Positions 45,209 to 57,732 of a DNA stretch of 64,000 bases are shown here, one piece after another (the first letter of the stretch is position 1; each line of letters starts with the position of its first letter). The notes under the pieces were generated by a model that did not search any database, was not told where the DNA came from, and was given only the letters and a program-made list of their open reading frames with translations. The translations under genes and the position numbers were made by a program. Source of the stretch: Lactifluus volemus (lineage: Eukaryota; Basidiomycota; Agaricomycetes; Russulales; Russulaceae); the NCBI GenBank assembly GCA_022376515.1, contig WTXI01000055.1:147730-211729 (forward strand), written 5' to 3'.

Positions 45209-47260
45209 TGATGGTAATGTCCTCTTTCAATCCTACTGTTCTTGTCGGCTCAAGTATGACTCTAGAAGAAGTGCCACTGGCAGTATCCGCCTTACTTCGA
45301 ATGTCCGACTTCCATGACCCAGCTCGATCCGAGTTATGGACTTTAGGGCGTGAGAAGCAGGTACTACCAGGGAGCTCCGTATTTGTAATAGACGATCTAT
45401 GCTTCATATTGTCACAATCCATATCTTTTCTTGGTATGAGAGATAGATTTTGTGTGAGTGTGGATGAGAAAAAACTCCCTTGTTCTTCAAGGCTCAGGCT
45501 GTCGGACGAAATACTAAGGCGGGTAGATTCGGGTGTAGTATGTCCCGACGCTCTGAGCCAGGTCTCAGGTTAGTTAGTTCTTGTTAGTGATGGCGCCTGA
45601 TGTGCTACGCACGCCACACAATGTGACGTGGCGACTTTGGAGGCGAGCACGAAGAATCAAGCTGAAGTATGAGTAATCACTGGGAGTGGGAGCCCTGTGC
45701 TCAAGCGCGGGCAAGAAAGATGGGTACTGTGCGAGGCACCAGCACAACTGGATACATGAAAAAAAGGGCACTCAACATTCGCCATATCAAGGCGACATAA
45801 GCGACATGAACTAGTGTGTGAAAGGTGTGTCGAATGAGGGACTCGGAGGGGAATGGAAAGGTGAAAGAGATACAGGAGGAGGGAGTTCATGCGTCTCGGA
45901 GAGCAGCGCGTGTAGTTCCGGATGAAATAACTTAGGCGGTCAGTGGCCTGGAAGCGTAAAGGAGGGTCTGAGTGTGGGTTCATTCCAATATGAACCGCAA
46001 AGTTAGGAAGCAAAGGGAGCCAGTGTCCCACTGGCACTGGCACCAATTCGACGGCGTGAGCGAAACACTATTTGAGGCCGATTGGCAGTGATGTCTCCCC
46101 ACGATTCGATGGAGAGGACCGAAAATCGGTGGTGATGGAACGGCCAATCGTAGTATACCCGAGCCAGTCTCTGGCATCATTGTCCTCAAGCTGCCAGTGG
46201 AGCACGAGCGTGATATTACCCAGGGACATGGACCGCATTTCACTCCCTCATCCGAATAACGTATCCCCACCCAATCGTGATAATCTGCCATGGCTTTTGA
46301 CAACCAGCCTGGGCCTTTCGCTCGCTGTCGTGTTACATGTTATTCCTTTCTCGGCGCCAGGGATATTGCTCGGATCGGGTCAAAGTTGAGGGGGGCGGCG
46401 CGACGTCGAACCTTACTTTCTCACCCTCTCACGTGATAGAAGCCCTTGTGCATGTGACTACACCAGGAATATGCTTCAAGTTGTGATGTTCCAACTGCAT
46501 CTAAACGACTACTTGACATACTGTATCATATGGTCAAGGAGACAGGTGAGGGCCTTGCACCGGGCTAATCGATATTACAAAGAGAAATTACACGTATAAT
46601 CTGCTTCAGATGCGATATCATCATGGTGACCTGCGTAACTTCCGGGCGCCGTTGACCAAGGCTCTTGCCCAGGCCGCTATCAAAATTCCAGTCTATGATC
46701 GGCACGCTCTGAGAGAAATTTCATTCGTCTGAATGCCATGTTCAATTTACATCATCTGTCTCAGGCTGTAATCATACTACATGGTAGTGAAAAACCGGAT
46801 GAATCCATGTCGAACTAAACGCGAAAACTTGACTCTATGAGAACTTCTGCAGCACGAGTCGACACATTTCTCAACCATTTTCACCCCTTCCCTGCGTAAC
46901 CTCTCTCACACGAGAATGGTAAAAAAAAGTCATTTGTATTGTTCATTAATCGAGAGACACGTAGCCTAGTATGTGAGTGAAATTGCCATGCTCAATGTCC
47001 TTCGACATATATTCCTGCGTGACTCCCTGCCCAGTCTTCTGTATGCCAGTGGTTGCAAGTGTAAAAGAAAGTGCTGGTGGATGGGCGCACTGCCGCCTCG
47101 AGTTTCACAAGGCCGCAGCCTCACTTTCGGATCGAGCACACCCACACCCACATCGGCGCAGCAGTCGAGACGAGCGACTTAGCCTATCTCGATCATTCTC
47201 ATTCGTTTACACTCTACTAGTATAAACTTTGGACTAGGTCGTAACAAGAAGCAGATTTAT
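45209..47260. other. Duplicated region, weak reading frames only
   Basis: Counterpart of 33331-35330. The 121-codon plus-strand frame overlapping its start (45208-45573) is not kept open in the other copy, so I do not call it a gene. Confidence 0.35.
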
Positions 47261-47653
47261 ATATAATTTATCATATCTATGGGGGTGTGAGTTTCTGGGG
47301 AGCGAAAAAGGGCAGGAAGCACTGGCAAGGTTCCCGACGACGACAATGTCGTCGGTTCTAGTATGAAAAAGAACAAAGGGTAAACAAGGCAAGCAGGATT
47401 GGAATCGGAAAGGCAATCAGAAAATGCGAAGCGCGTAGCATACGAGATAAGTAAGTATAATAGAGATGTGGCGAGACCAAAAAAATGATGCAAAGTACTC
47501 ATCTACGGCACATTTCGCACAGCGTCTGGGGCACATCCCAGAAACTCGCAAATGCAAGCCAGGATGACAGCCAGTGAAGTACAACACAGCCTGATCGAGT
47601 GCCCTCCCCCCCTGCGAGATAATGTGGCCTCTCTCTGCGTCGGCGTTCGGCAT

Positions 47654-50600
47654 TCATGCTCCCTCAAACGGCGTCCGATTGTCGTGGTCCCGTGCGTAGA
47701 TATCGGCACCATGGTTCAGTAATACTCGCACGGTTTTCATCTTCTTGTTGCTCTTCGCGAGGTGCAGCGGTGTCTTGCCACTACTATCTTTCGCGTTCAC
47801 GTACGCACCTCGCGTGAGCAAAAACTTCACGACATCGACAGCCCCCTCATATGACGCCACATGCAACGGATGCCAACCCTTGTCATTACGCGCGTCTATA
47901 TCTCCGCCCTTGTCGAGCAAGAGCTCGACGACGTCAACAGGTCCGCAACGCGACGCTACGTGTAACGGCGTCCAGTTCTTGTGATCCAGGGAATCCACTT
48001 TCGCGCCTTTCTCGATTAGCAATTTTACAAGCTGACGCCTTCCGTTGTCTGACGCTACGTGTAGTGGCGTTGAACGCTTGCCATCGCAGATGTCGACCCT
48101 CGCTCCACGGGCAATCAGGAGTTCGGCGATGTCGTCGTTTTCGTTGATAGACGCGAGGTGCAACGGAGTTGAGAGGTCCCTATCCTGAGCGTCTACTTTT
48201 GCGCCATGGCCGATCAAGAGTTTTACAATTTTGACATTCCCCTTGACCGATGCGAGGTGAATTGGAAATGAACCCTGGTCATTGGGGACGTCTACTACTA
48301 CTTTCGCGCCTTGATCAAGTAGCAGTTTGACTGCGTCAACGTCCCCGTTCTCCAATGCTAGTTGTAACAATGGCAAGAGCTTTTCGCCCTGGATGCGTAA
48401 ACCTGCGCCGTGATTGACTAGTAGGCGTCGGAGCTCGGGGTGTCCTTTGGTGAACGCAATGGATAGCGGAGTTGAGCCTTTGTCATCTGGAGCATTCACA
48501 TTTGCGCCATGCTCAACTAACAGCTGAGCAATGTCGAGATGTCCCAAGTAACATGCTGCGTGGAGTGGGGTTACGAAGGTGCCACCGTTGGCATTGACAT
48601 CTTGTGAATGTGTCCTGATAAGATGGCCTGCCAGATCACGGAAACCACAGATCGTGGCATAATATAAGGCGCCAGCACGCCCTTGTGTTAAGCCAGGGCC
48701 CGTTGATACGGCTTCGTCAATATCATACAACCGAACCCAATTTCTGAATTCTGGCTTTGTTGGGTCGAAAAGTACTTTCATCCCATCCAGTACGTGGGAT
48801 GACACGTTCATAAATTGGGCATGGTCGACCCAATGTCGAGCAGCATATTCGACTAGCGGTGCACCGCTAGGTGCACCCTTGACCTCGTCAACGCGGCCGT
48901 CCCATGCAAGCAAAACTCCGAGACAGGCCTTTGCAAGGACAGTGTGCGCATCTTCGAGGGAGACATGATAGCGGGAGAGACGTCTGATTGATGAATGGAC
49001 GAGGCGAGGCGAGGTTAGAAAATCCTTCACAGAAACGTGGGAGAGTTTGGCAACTCGGCGACCATCTTCGGTAACAATGGCAATTAAGCTTGGGCACAAT
49101 GACAGCACGGCTTGTTCTGGATCATTCGGGCGCATATCCACGTCGTACTCCGGAATCCCTTTTTGTGAGAAGTCAAGCGCAAGGATTTCTGCGAGATCCT
49201 CGATGGGAAGTGGCCGGACGGCTACGATGAGGCATTGCAGGAGACGATGCGCAAATTCTTCATGGACTTTGTCGAGTTGCATCAGTATGTGCTCATACGT
49301 CTCGTTCAGCGATTCAGGAAAAGGGAGTTCATCCCGAACTCTCGCTGGAGGACGGTGGCATAGCACCTCCAACTGAGAGGAAGCCAACCGAAACCTGAGG
49401 AATACACAAATATAAGCAAAGAAGGTGTACATAATACGAGCCACTTACATCCCATCAGCTCTTCGTGAGAGCGTATCAATAGCTAATTGCTTGTCCTCTG
49501 CACTCCATCCCAGCGCCTTTCGGTCGACGACAGATTTGATGAATGCGATAACGTCGTCTCTATGTCCCACTTCGGCATCTAGAACTACCCCGGAAGGGGA
49601 CAAGTCCTCAAGGGCATTTCGGATATCGACCTCGGGTCGGCTGATGACGCATAGGTGCAGGTTTTCGAGATGTAGCTCGGTAAGTTCTTTGACGAGCTTG
49701 AGGATAGCTTCACGTGACGGCATTCCAAGAGCGTCGAGTCCATCTAGGATTATGTAAATAGGGCGCTGATGAACTGAGCGCGCTTTTAAGTGTTCCGTCA
49801 AAACGCTTTCAATAGGTATCTGTGCGTCATTGCGGTGTTTATAATAGAGTTGGAGGAGCGAGTCGCAAAAGAGGCAGGACTGAGTGGACAGTTGAACAAG
49901 AAGAGAAGAAAGTATGTTGGAAGGTGTTTGTGTATTGACGTCTCTATAATCGACAAAAAAGTACGCCTTCAGGGTTCGTTCCATGCTTTCGATATCCTTA
50001 ATAATCGTGGAACTAAACAATAAGTGTCAGTTCCAATAAAAGAAAAGAGTGGAAGAATGACGAACCAAAGGACGCTCTTTCCTGAGCCCGCTTGAAAGAC
50101 AAGCGTCAATAAACAATCTGTGAAGGGCAGAAATGCACGAACGTAAACCATTGATCCACAACAAGGAACCACCGGACTTCCATTTCTTGTAAGTATCGTT
50201 TTTGAAAAGCCACGCAGTTGTCCCCTCACGATGAGCAGCAAGGAGAGTGGTGTAGTTTTGTGACGGATCTGGTGGGGAGAGCCACTTCTTGGCGTCTTCT
50301 AGAGCCTTTCCTCCTGAACGCGTATTTGAATCTCGATGGTCAACGAGGAAGAAGTTAGGTAAGTAACGAACGGATCTCATCAGTGCCCAGATCCGCTTCA
50401 TCCATCAACTTGTCAAGCGTATCAAATAGGCTCTGATCGAGACTGAAGTTGGAGCCTTTAGATGGCTGGTTCTTGGGCGAGAAGGACCGCTTCAGTTGGT
50501 CAAAGGGTGCTGAATCAAAACAGTCAGTGAGATACGATACGCAGCCATGGTCAAACTCACTCGGAGGCCGTTGAGTGTGAGGATGGCAAGGATCGAGAGT

Positions 50601-51334
50601 ACCTTAGCCATGAACTGTACGATTAAGCCCTTCAGTCTCTCAGTGAGTGGACCTCAGTGTAGACCTTGAGCCGTTGAAAGGGAGTTTGCATGCGCTGAAA
50701 GAGGTCTATCAGAGTCTCTTGGCTGACGCCGGAGTGGTTGGCTGGCTGATATACTTGGGCGTCATGAGAAATATATAATCGAGGAAGATACATACTTTGA
50801 GGAGGATACCAATGGCAGCAAGAATTGCGTCCGAGGGTGTGTATTCCTGTAAAGGAGGCTGAGAAAACAAACTGATGGAATATAAGCCCGTCTGATATGC
50901 ACCGTGCCAATGCATTTCCCTAGAGTAGGGGAAAACGCGTGGAGGACATCCACAGTGGTGGTAAGGCAGCCTTGCAATTTTGTATCAAATTCTGGAGCTT
51001 GAACGCGAAGTTCATCAAGAATCGTCTTGGGAGAATTGCAGTTTTGCAGCCTGGGGAGTAATGGATGCTTTGATATGTTTATTTTTGTTTGGGCATGGTA
51101 AGAAGACAAGGCATCAGAGAATGGAGAGGATGGGGTAGTCAGAGGGGACCTGGAAGGCATGTGTGTGGACGGGGAAGGCAGAGGGGAAGGCATGGGTGTG
51201 GACGGGGCAGTCAGAAGGGAAGGCATGAGTGTAGACGGCGTATTCAGAAGGGGTGTAGACGGGGTAGAATAACTGGAAGACATGGGTGTGATGAGCGTTG
51301 TGAGTGGCAGTGAGCATAAGATGAACAGTGTCAT
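47654..51334 (-). pseudogene. NLR copy 3: Goodbye-NACHT-ankyrin, frameshifted
   Basis: The ankyrin half (49444-47654) is nearly identical to copy 2. NACHT (50020-49445) keeps IYIILDGLDALG and LCVISRPEVDI, and the P-loop exon near 50075-50096 reads GSGKSVL. The Goodbye domain starts from ATG 51334 or an internal ATG. Its N-terminus carries extra Ser/Thr/Pro repeats (STPSTPLLNTPST…MPSPLPSPSTHMPS) absent from copies 1 and 2. One extra base near 50360-50366 shifts the linker (EIRS then a stop instead of YSPNFFLVDH), so Goodbye and NACHT are out of frame. It is divergent from the DUF6535 copy at 51889. Confidence 0.82.
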
Positions 51335-51482
51335 ATACTGACCAGCTTATGGCATGGCCGAAGAGTCTATGGGGAATCCCCAGGGAAATCTCGGAGTTTT
51401 GAATAGACTTCTGTCACAGTGTGTTTCCTAGCGAATTTGTTGTAAAGTGCCGACAGTAGACGCTGCTCATACAAGTGCTTGA

Positions 51483-51662
51483 GCGGCTGCGCCGCTAATT
51501 CAGACAAATAAGGGAATATTAGTAAGCAGCCATCTGCGTCAACCTCTGGAGAAATGCCACAGAGAAAGCAAAACAGAACGAAGTGGAAAAAAAAGGTGGC
51601 AAAACTTGAGATTCAAGACAAAGGAAACCAAAAAGCCCCCCCCCTCAAAAAAAGGTCAAAGG
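51483..51662 (+). repeat. Dispersed repeat in the pair 3 promoter
   Basis: Starts at the palindrome GCGGCTGCGCCGC and ends in C- and A-runs (about 51635-51656). It is an inverted copy of 20640-20833. It lies between the divergent starts of NLR copy 3 and DUF6535 copy 3 and is missing from the promoters of pairs 1 and 2, so it was inserted there or replaced that promoter. Confidence 0.75.
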
Positions 51663-51888
51663 GAAATTTTTAGAGTCCTGTAAATTTTACAGGACTTGGA
51701 TTCAACATACCATATTTGGCATTATTTGTTTGTACCAGCTTAAACAAGTGACGTTAGCCGTAACTTAAGTTTACGCCCAATGAATTATTACGGCCCAGTT
51801 CTCTTTTACTTAAACAGGAGTGCTGCGTCTTCCCACTCATTAGTACTCAGTACTCATTCCCTCAATACTCTCACCCACTTGTTTGCAC

Positions 51889-54505
51889 ATGCCACCACGA
51901 TCTAACAACTGCCTCAACTGCCTCAAACGGGATCCACAGCCGGCTCCCGGTACGTCGGTTCTCTGTCATTGTTGTTATCCCGATCGCCTCACCCATTTCA
52001 CCACAAGTGGATCGTGAAGAGGATCTTGGAGATTTCAACGACAATGCCAATCCCCTATGGTCGCTCTACGCGAATAAAGCCGAAAATCACGATAAGGCCA
52101 AGATTAGACTGTAACCGAGAATATGACTGATATCCTTCTATTTGTACGTTCACATGCTCCTACCTTGACTGCGTGTCTAATCATGACCGCCTACCTAGGC
52201 TGGCTTGTTTGCTGCTGCCCTCACCCCTTTCATTGTCGATCGTGTTCAGACCATACAAGTAACTCCTGCACAGCAGATGGTATTCTACGAGAACCAATCT
52301 GTTGAGCTACTCAAACAAATATCATCACAGCTATCTTCTGCTTTTCCACAGGCCTCCGTCCCATCCCCATCCCCATTGCCTCCCCTTAGCAGTCTTACTG
52401 CGAATCCGTCATCGTCCGACATAGTAATAAATGCATTGTGGTTCACAAGTCTCGTTCTAAGCCTTTCTGCTGCAGTCCTAGCTACTCTCGTCCAACGATG
52501 GGCCCGGAAGCACATGCAAATATTCCACCTGTATAAAGACCCTTTGAAGCTTTCACGCATCCGACAATATCTGTATGAAGGCATCGAGAAAGGGCGCATG
52601 CCAATGATAGCAGAAGCCGTTCCTGCGCTCATCCATCTCGCTCTCTTCCTGTTCTTTATTGGCCTCGCCGACTCCTTACTGCATCTGGAATTGGCTGTTG
52701 CCATACCCGCCATGTGTGCCATCATTATTTATTTCGCCGTCTACGGCGTGGCTACAATTTTGCCCGTCTTTAAACCACCATTTCCCCTTCACAACCCATT
52801 CTCTGTCTTGATATGGTTTTTCCTCCAGGCGTTCCACATAAAGAAGTACAAGGATCGCAACAATAGAGAAAAGAAGCCAGTGAGCCAAAACATGACAGAC
52901 GGACAGATGGAACTGGCCTTGGAAGTCAACCCTACTCGGAAAGATCGCGATCGACGGTCAATTGCATGGCTGGTGGGAGATATCACGGAAGACAGCGAGA
53001 TGGAAGCCTTTGCGTCGACCATTCCTGGTTCCTTCGACTCGAAATGGGGTGTAGAAATGTGGGGGGAAAGGCCAAGTGACGGAGTTCCCGAGGCTAACAA
53101 TAAATCCCTGGCGATCACTAACTACGACCTACTCTACTCATCGGCTTCCCATCACCGTCCTCTCCGAGTGAAGAACTTCCAGGAGCTTTGCGAGTGCATT
53201 GGAGGCTTGGCCCAAACATGTTACAGTCCTTACCTCATGGATGAGGCGAATAATAAACGCTCACGCATCTGTATCGGGAGCGCGGCGTCGCTTGTGTTCT
53301 ACATGAAGGCCGATTTGAGCTGGTTTGGAAACAAGAAAGTCCTCGGAAAACTGCTCAAGGACCAAGGTTACGGAAGTAATCCCAAACTGTTGTCAGGGAC
53401 GAGCTCCAGCCAGGCATTTGCTGTAAACTGGACAGGTCTCTCGATAGCGATCACCCTAAAACTTCTCTACGAATGGACACCGGGGCCTGCGCAAGCTGCT
53501 TATCTAGAATTTGGGAAAAGCAGTGATGGAGCGATTACACTCGCTCGGGATATGGACAAACAGTTCAAGCGTTTGTGGGATCGGGTGGAAGATAATCCAA
53601 AGCCCCGCGAAGTGGACATTATGCATTTGGAGATTATCCAACGCCATGTGACACGGATGGAGGCCCCGATCTCCATCCTCAGCACTGGGATTCAGAAAGC
53701 CACTTACACGTTGCCGGACCAATTTCCTTGGAAAGAACTTAAAGAGAAGACTGGAACTATAAACGCTTGCGATTTTCTCCTCAATCCTATTGTGGCCCAA
53801 TTGAACTACCTGCAAAAACGATTCAACGTGCCTATTATCCCCGCCAGGCCGGAACCAGCTACGCAACAGGGCGAACAACAGGGCGTGCAACAGGGCGGAC
53901 AACAGGGCGTAGGACAGGGCATGCAAGTAGACGTGGGACGGGACGGTGTCGCATTTCCACGTCTGCATCGACCTACAGAACGGCAAATATGGCGTTTCCA
54001 AGATTTATACGAAGGTAGTGCTGTTGGCTTTACGTTAGAACTTTACCTCCTCTCGCTTAGGGAAATATTCTCGACTTCGGTCTCCCCACCAAAGGAAGCC
54101 CGAGGTATCTGCGTTGGTGCATTGAAAAACATCACATCCAACCTCGAATCCAACTCCAATATCTGGACGCAGAAAGTCGTTCTAGAACTTATCTGCGATA
54201 TAGCAGCCAAACGTGGTGTTTTTTCCGAATTCACTTATCCCAGCTATATCGAGGACGAACTTGTGGTCCTACTACGCAAAGTCGCTTCAGGGATGCGGGA
54301 TTTGTCCGATATCGAACGTGCAAGAGAAGATGTCGAGCGTGCGCCAGTTGTGGCGACAGTCCGACGAGGAGTAGAGCTCGACTTTCGCAAGAACGTATTG
54401 GATGTTCTCAAGAACCCATCTCCGATAATCATCCTAGTCAAGCCGCCCGAGCCTCCCAAGTCCCGCCTTTCGTTTTCAAGTCCTAGACGGCTTACTTTCG
54501 TTTGA
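51889..54505 (+). CDS. DUF6535 membrane protein, copy 3, broken first exons
   Basis: The ancestral start (51889, MPPRSNNCLNCLKRDP) and exon 2 (from 52008) are homologous to copies 1 and 2. A one-base deletion near 52103-52105 (AAGATTAGAC for AAGATTCAGAC) leads to a TAA at 52112. Translation could restart at ATG 52123 (MTDILLF), splice at 52143/52199 and run open to 54505, giving 775 residues that keep all membrane helices and the C-terminal domain but lose the N-terminal cytosolic part. The tetrad array is absent; QQGEQQGVQQGGQQGVGQGM takes its place. It is clearly the most diverged DUF6535 copy. Confidence 0.75.
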
Positions 54506-54608
54506 GTTGAGATTCATTGTAATGTAGCTATGCACCCCATGTTGTTTCATCTTATAAGAAATGTAAAACGAGCATCGTCTTGAATTCCTATTTTACTAAG
54601 ATAGGCTG

Positions 54609-55110
54609 CATTCAAAAACAGTTTGATCACATGACCAAAGTGTGACAAACCAGTAAAAAGCCTAAGGATATTGACTGGGGCAAGGATCAGGAAATCCCCC
54701 TCCACAGAAGATGCAAAAAGGGCTTCTGGACAGTCTGTGGAAGCTGATTTTCTAATTTGTGTCAGATGAGTGAGGAGTAGTGTTTTTTTAGGTCTGAAAG
54801 CTACCCTAACCCTAAAATGTGGCTGTAAAAGGGGACAGGCTGCGAAAAAAAGAAAGGGCCCAAGACAATGGCCTGATAGCCCTATAAGAAAGATATAATG
54901 GAATTTGCAAATCCAACCTCTGTGGTGTAATGGTAAGTGGGCAACAACTTCGGAGTTCAGTGGGCAAACTTCGGAGATCAGTGTGCAGAGGTTGAGAGTT
55001 CAAATCCAGCATTGTACAATTAGTTAATTGGTGTTTTACCGCATCATGTCACACAGGTCACAACGGATCACATTCAAAGTAACATCTCATGATCGAACTG
55101 TTTTTGAATG
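54609..55110. mobile_element. MITE-like 502-bp element with tRNA-like core
   Basis: The ends are inverted repeats CATTCAAAAACAGTT (15 bp perfect, then mostly matching GATCA) at 54609 and 55110. No coding sequence. A clear target duplication is not seen. Confidence 0.5.
54916..55012 (+). other. tRNA-like segment
   Basis: CTCTGTGGTGTAATGGTAAG resembles a Pol III A box with D-arm, and GAGTTCAAATCC resembles a B box/T-loop, separated by a duplicated ACTTCGGAG motif. The T-stem and acceptor stem do not pair well, so it is a tRNA-derived or SINE-like sequence rather than a functional tRNA. Confidence 0.35.
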
Positions 55111-55502
55111 TTTAGCTTACCTGTGTCTTAGCCCTATCTAATCTCAGAGACGATTATGTAAGCTATTGTATCGAGATGTGGGACCTTGAATAAGGCATTA
55201 CTTTCCGTGAAACAATCTGAATACCGCCGTGAGATCGGCTAAGTACCTCACAGGGTCTCCGAGTCCTCACTTCAGCTGAGCAGGTGTCCGTGAAGATCAT
55301 GGTGTTAGGGACTAGCTGTTCCTAGTTCCTAAGATAGGATCAAGTTGTTCAGGAGGGACCAACAGAGACGCGAGTCTAAGTTGGGTCTAGCTAAGTTATA
55401 GCACTTAGAGGGCTTCAAGAGGAGGAGGGATCACAAGGGGTTTGTGATGAGATTCAAGAGGCTAGTATTGGAGAGAAGTCCAAGCTGGAGAGCAAGGACA
55501 CA
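55111..55502. other. Spacer, no feature seen
   Basis: No coding frame or repeat is recognised between the MITE-like element and the LTR. Confidence 0.4.
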
Positions 55503-55984
55503 TGTCACGGTAAACGTGACGTGACGGTCACAGGTGACCTTGACTCATCATTTTCCCTTGCTTACTCATCGATACGTTGGACGATTCTTTCACCTTCCAT
55601 TCAGTTCCATAATGTTCCGGTCGATTCTATACGTTTCCATACATTTACAGGTATATCCTGAACATTCTAGTACGGTCCGATGTCCCAGTATATATATCCC
55701 TTGTACCTCCGAGACGAGCCTTAAGCTCGTTCTCCTGTAGAACTCAGGTAGTCGATACAGCGAGCAATACAAGTGGCTGTTCAGCCTTCCCTTCCCCTTC
55801 CCCTCTGAAAGACTGCTTCCTCTTTGAAGTGAAGCCTCTGAAGACTTGTGTGGATCACGCCACAGCCAAAGTCTTCTACTCTTAGACTAGACCTTCGCGC
55901 CTTAGTCCCTGCGGCCGCTTCATCGTTCCGCTTAGTCAGCACGACTCAGAATCGAAACCACGCCACGGTGACCTGACCGTGACA
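55503..55984 (+). repeat. LTR of a plus-strand Ty3-type element
   Basis: Starts TGTCACGGTAAACG and ends CCTGACCGTGACA (TG…CA with inverted ends TGTCACGG/CCGTGACA), 482 bp, and is followed 34 bp later by gag. The matching 3' LTR is outside the window. Confidence 0.65.
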
Positions 55985-56018
55985 TTAGAACGAGCTTACT
56001 TGAACGACGAAAGGAAAC

Positions 56019-57649
56019 ATGACTTCGACACCAGCTGCAACCAGTTCCTCACGGGACTGGAGGAATACCTATGAGAACAGCATCGAGCACGAAAGCGATC
56101 CCGCTAAAGTGCGATGCCCATTCCCAGTTAGGCCAGAACTAAATGACACGATACCAAAAAAATACACAGTAAATATGGAACACATCCTGTTGGAAACAGG
56201 ACATGTCCCGTGGTCAGGATACTACACATATCATAAACATACGAAAATCGCTCTCTCAAATGCATGGGGCGTATGGTTCGAACTCGAGCGACGGGGCAAC
56301 GAAGTCGTCGCCATTCGAGTTGCGAGAAACTCATTAAAGTTGCTGCACCTCCCGGTGGAGGGACTCGATATGAGAGAACTCATTCGATCAGGGGAACCGA
56401 TCGATGCGACGGCCCCTCCCTCACGTGCCCCGACACCCTTTCAAACACCTTACAACCCCCCGAATATTCCTAGAGACGAACCCGAAGAAAAACCCGAACG
56501 CGACGACGACATGCGCGCAAATGTCGGGCGGTCAACCGACACCGCGCGAGAACCCCCCGTCACCCTACGAGACGCCCCCAAGGCAACGGCGATGATCCCT
56601 ATGGACTAGACGACATGTTAGACGAACCTGTGGGGAAAAACAATGTCAGATTAGAAGGGATCCCCCAGAAAAGTTCACAGGGGAAAGGGGACAAACCATC
56701 CCTTTCTGATCAAATTTAAGAGATATATGCTGATGAATAACGATGCGGCGATCGCCTGGGACCCCTATAAACGATCAGCCTTCTTCCTATCACTGATAGG
56801 AGGAACAAAAACGGATGGATGGGTCGAGCGGTCGTACGACTGGCTCGATCGCGCCGAGCGCGACCCATCCATCCTCCCCTACGATACCACGGCCTGGGAA
56901 GTCTTGGAAAGCGAATTTAAGCGGTCCTTTGTCGATTATGCAGAGCATGAGAAAGCCCAAGATGAAATCCGAAGACTTAAAATGACGAATGAAAACGTTG
57001 ACCAGTATATCGCGGACTTCGAACGCCTGGGCCATCGCGCGGGGTTGGACCTCGATGACCCGATGGCGTTACGACTCTTTGCTCGTGGTCTTCCGGTCGG
57101 GCTTGCGGACTCATGCATCGATATCGAAAACCCGGAAACGTTCGAGCAATGGACGAAGGCAGCGCAGAGGCACCATCGAAACTGGCTGCGGAAGCGCGCC
57201 ATCCATTCGAATTACGGCGGAACAAACAACCGACAACAGAACCAAAAAGGGAATCAAGGTGGCAACAGCTTTTATTGGCGCAGGCCTCAAAATCAGAATA
57301 ACAATCCCCCTCTCGCTCGCGCTGGCAGGCAAAGGATCCAAACGCAATGGATACATCCGCAGTCGCCAGGAAAGCTACTACCGATGCTGAAAAGGAACAG
57401 CATCGAAAAGAGGGACGTTGTTTCGAATGCAGCCAACAAGGCCACCTCGCGCGAAACTGCCCGAATAGGAAACCGCGCGTCCGGGCCGCCGATGCCGGAC
57501 CCGAAAAATCGACCCCACTCGAAGAACAGAAGACCTACACCCCTGCAGAAGCAGCTGCCTTCATAAAGAAGTTCTCTGATGAAGAAAGGGAGGAATTCGT
57601 GAAAAGCCTGCAAGCTTTGGGAGAGGATGCGGGTTTTCAAGCGGCCTGA
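56019..57649 (+). pseudogene. Gag of a Ty3-type retrotransposon, frameshifted
   Basis: Three open pieces run from 56019 (MTSTPAATSSSRDW), through the capsid core (AFFLSLIGGTKTDGWVER; FKRSFVDYAEHEKAQDEIRR; YIADFERLGHRAGLDLDD), to a zinc knuckle CFECSQQGHLARNC (C-x2-C-x4-H-x4-C) near 57421-57465. The two breaks lie at C5 runs (about 56661-56665 and 57305-57309), each a single-base frame change. The next codons after the stop (RACSTDSLYTA-like) look like the start of Pol, cut off by the chromovirus LTR at 57733. Confidence 0.75.
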
Positions 57650-57732
57650 ATGCAACAGCTCTCATTCGGGCCTGTAGTACTGACTCTTTGTATACGGCTA
57701 GGAATAAATATATCAAGACTGGATTCTTGATC

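Larger units (their letters stand above)
39050..50970. repeat. Tandem duplication, block B
   Basis: Second copy of the block described at 24390-39040. It runs from the NLR copy 2 start through DUF6535 copy 2, the relic NLR, the peptide gene and into NLR copy 3. It lacks the 2.77-kb TIR element. Borders are approximate. Confidence 0.78.

Noticed and set aside
45208..45573. 121-codon plus-strand frame as a gene
   Set aside because: The duplicate at 33331-33670 has an in-frame TGA and other breaks, and no domain is recognisable.
54916..55012. Functional tRNA gene
   Set aside because: A- and B-box-like motifs are present, but T-stem and acceptor stem do not pair and the spacing is inflated by a duplication.
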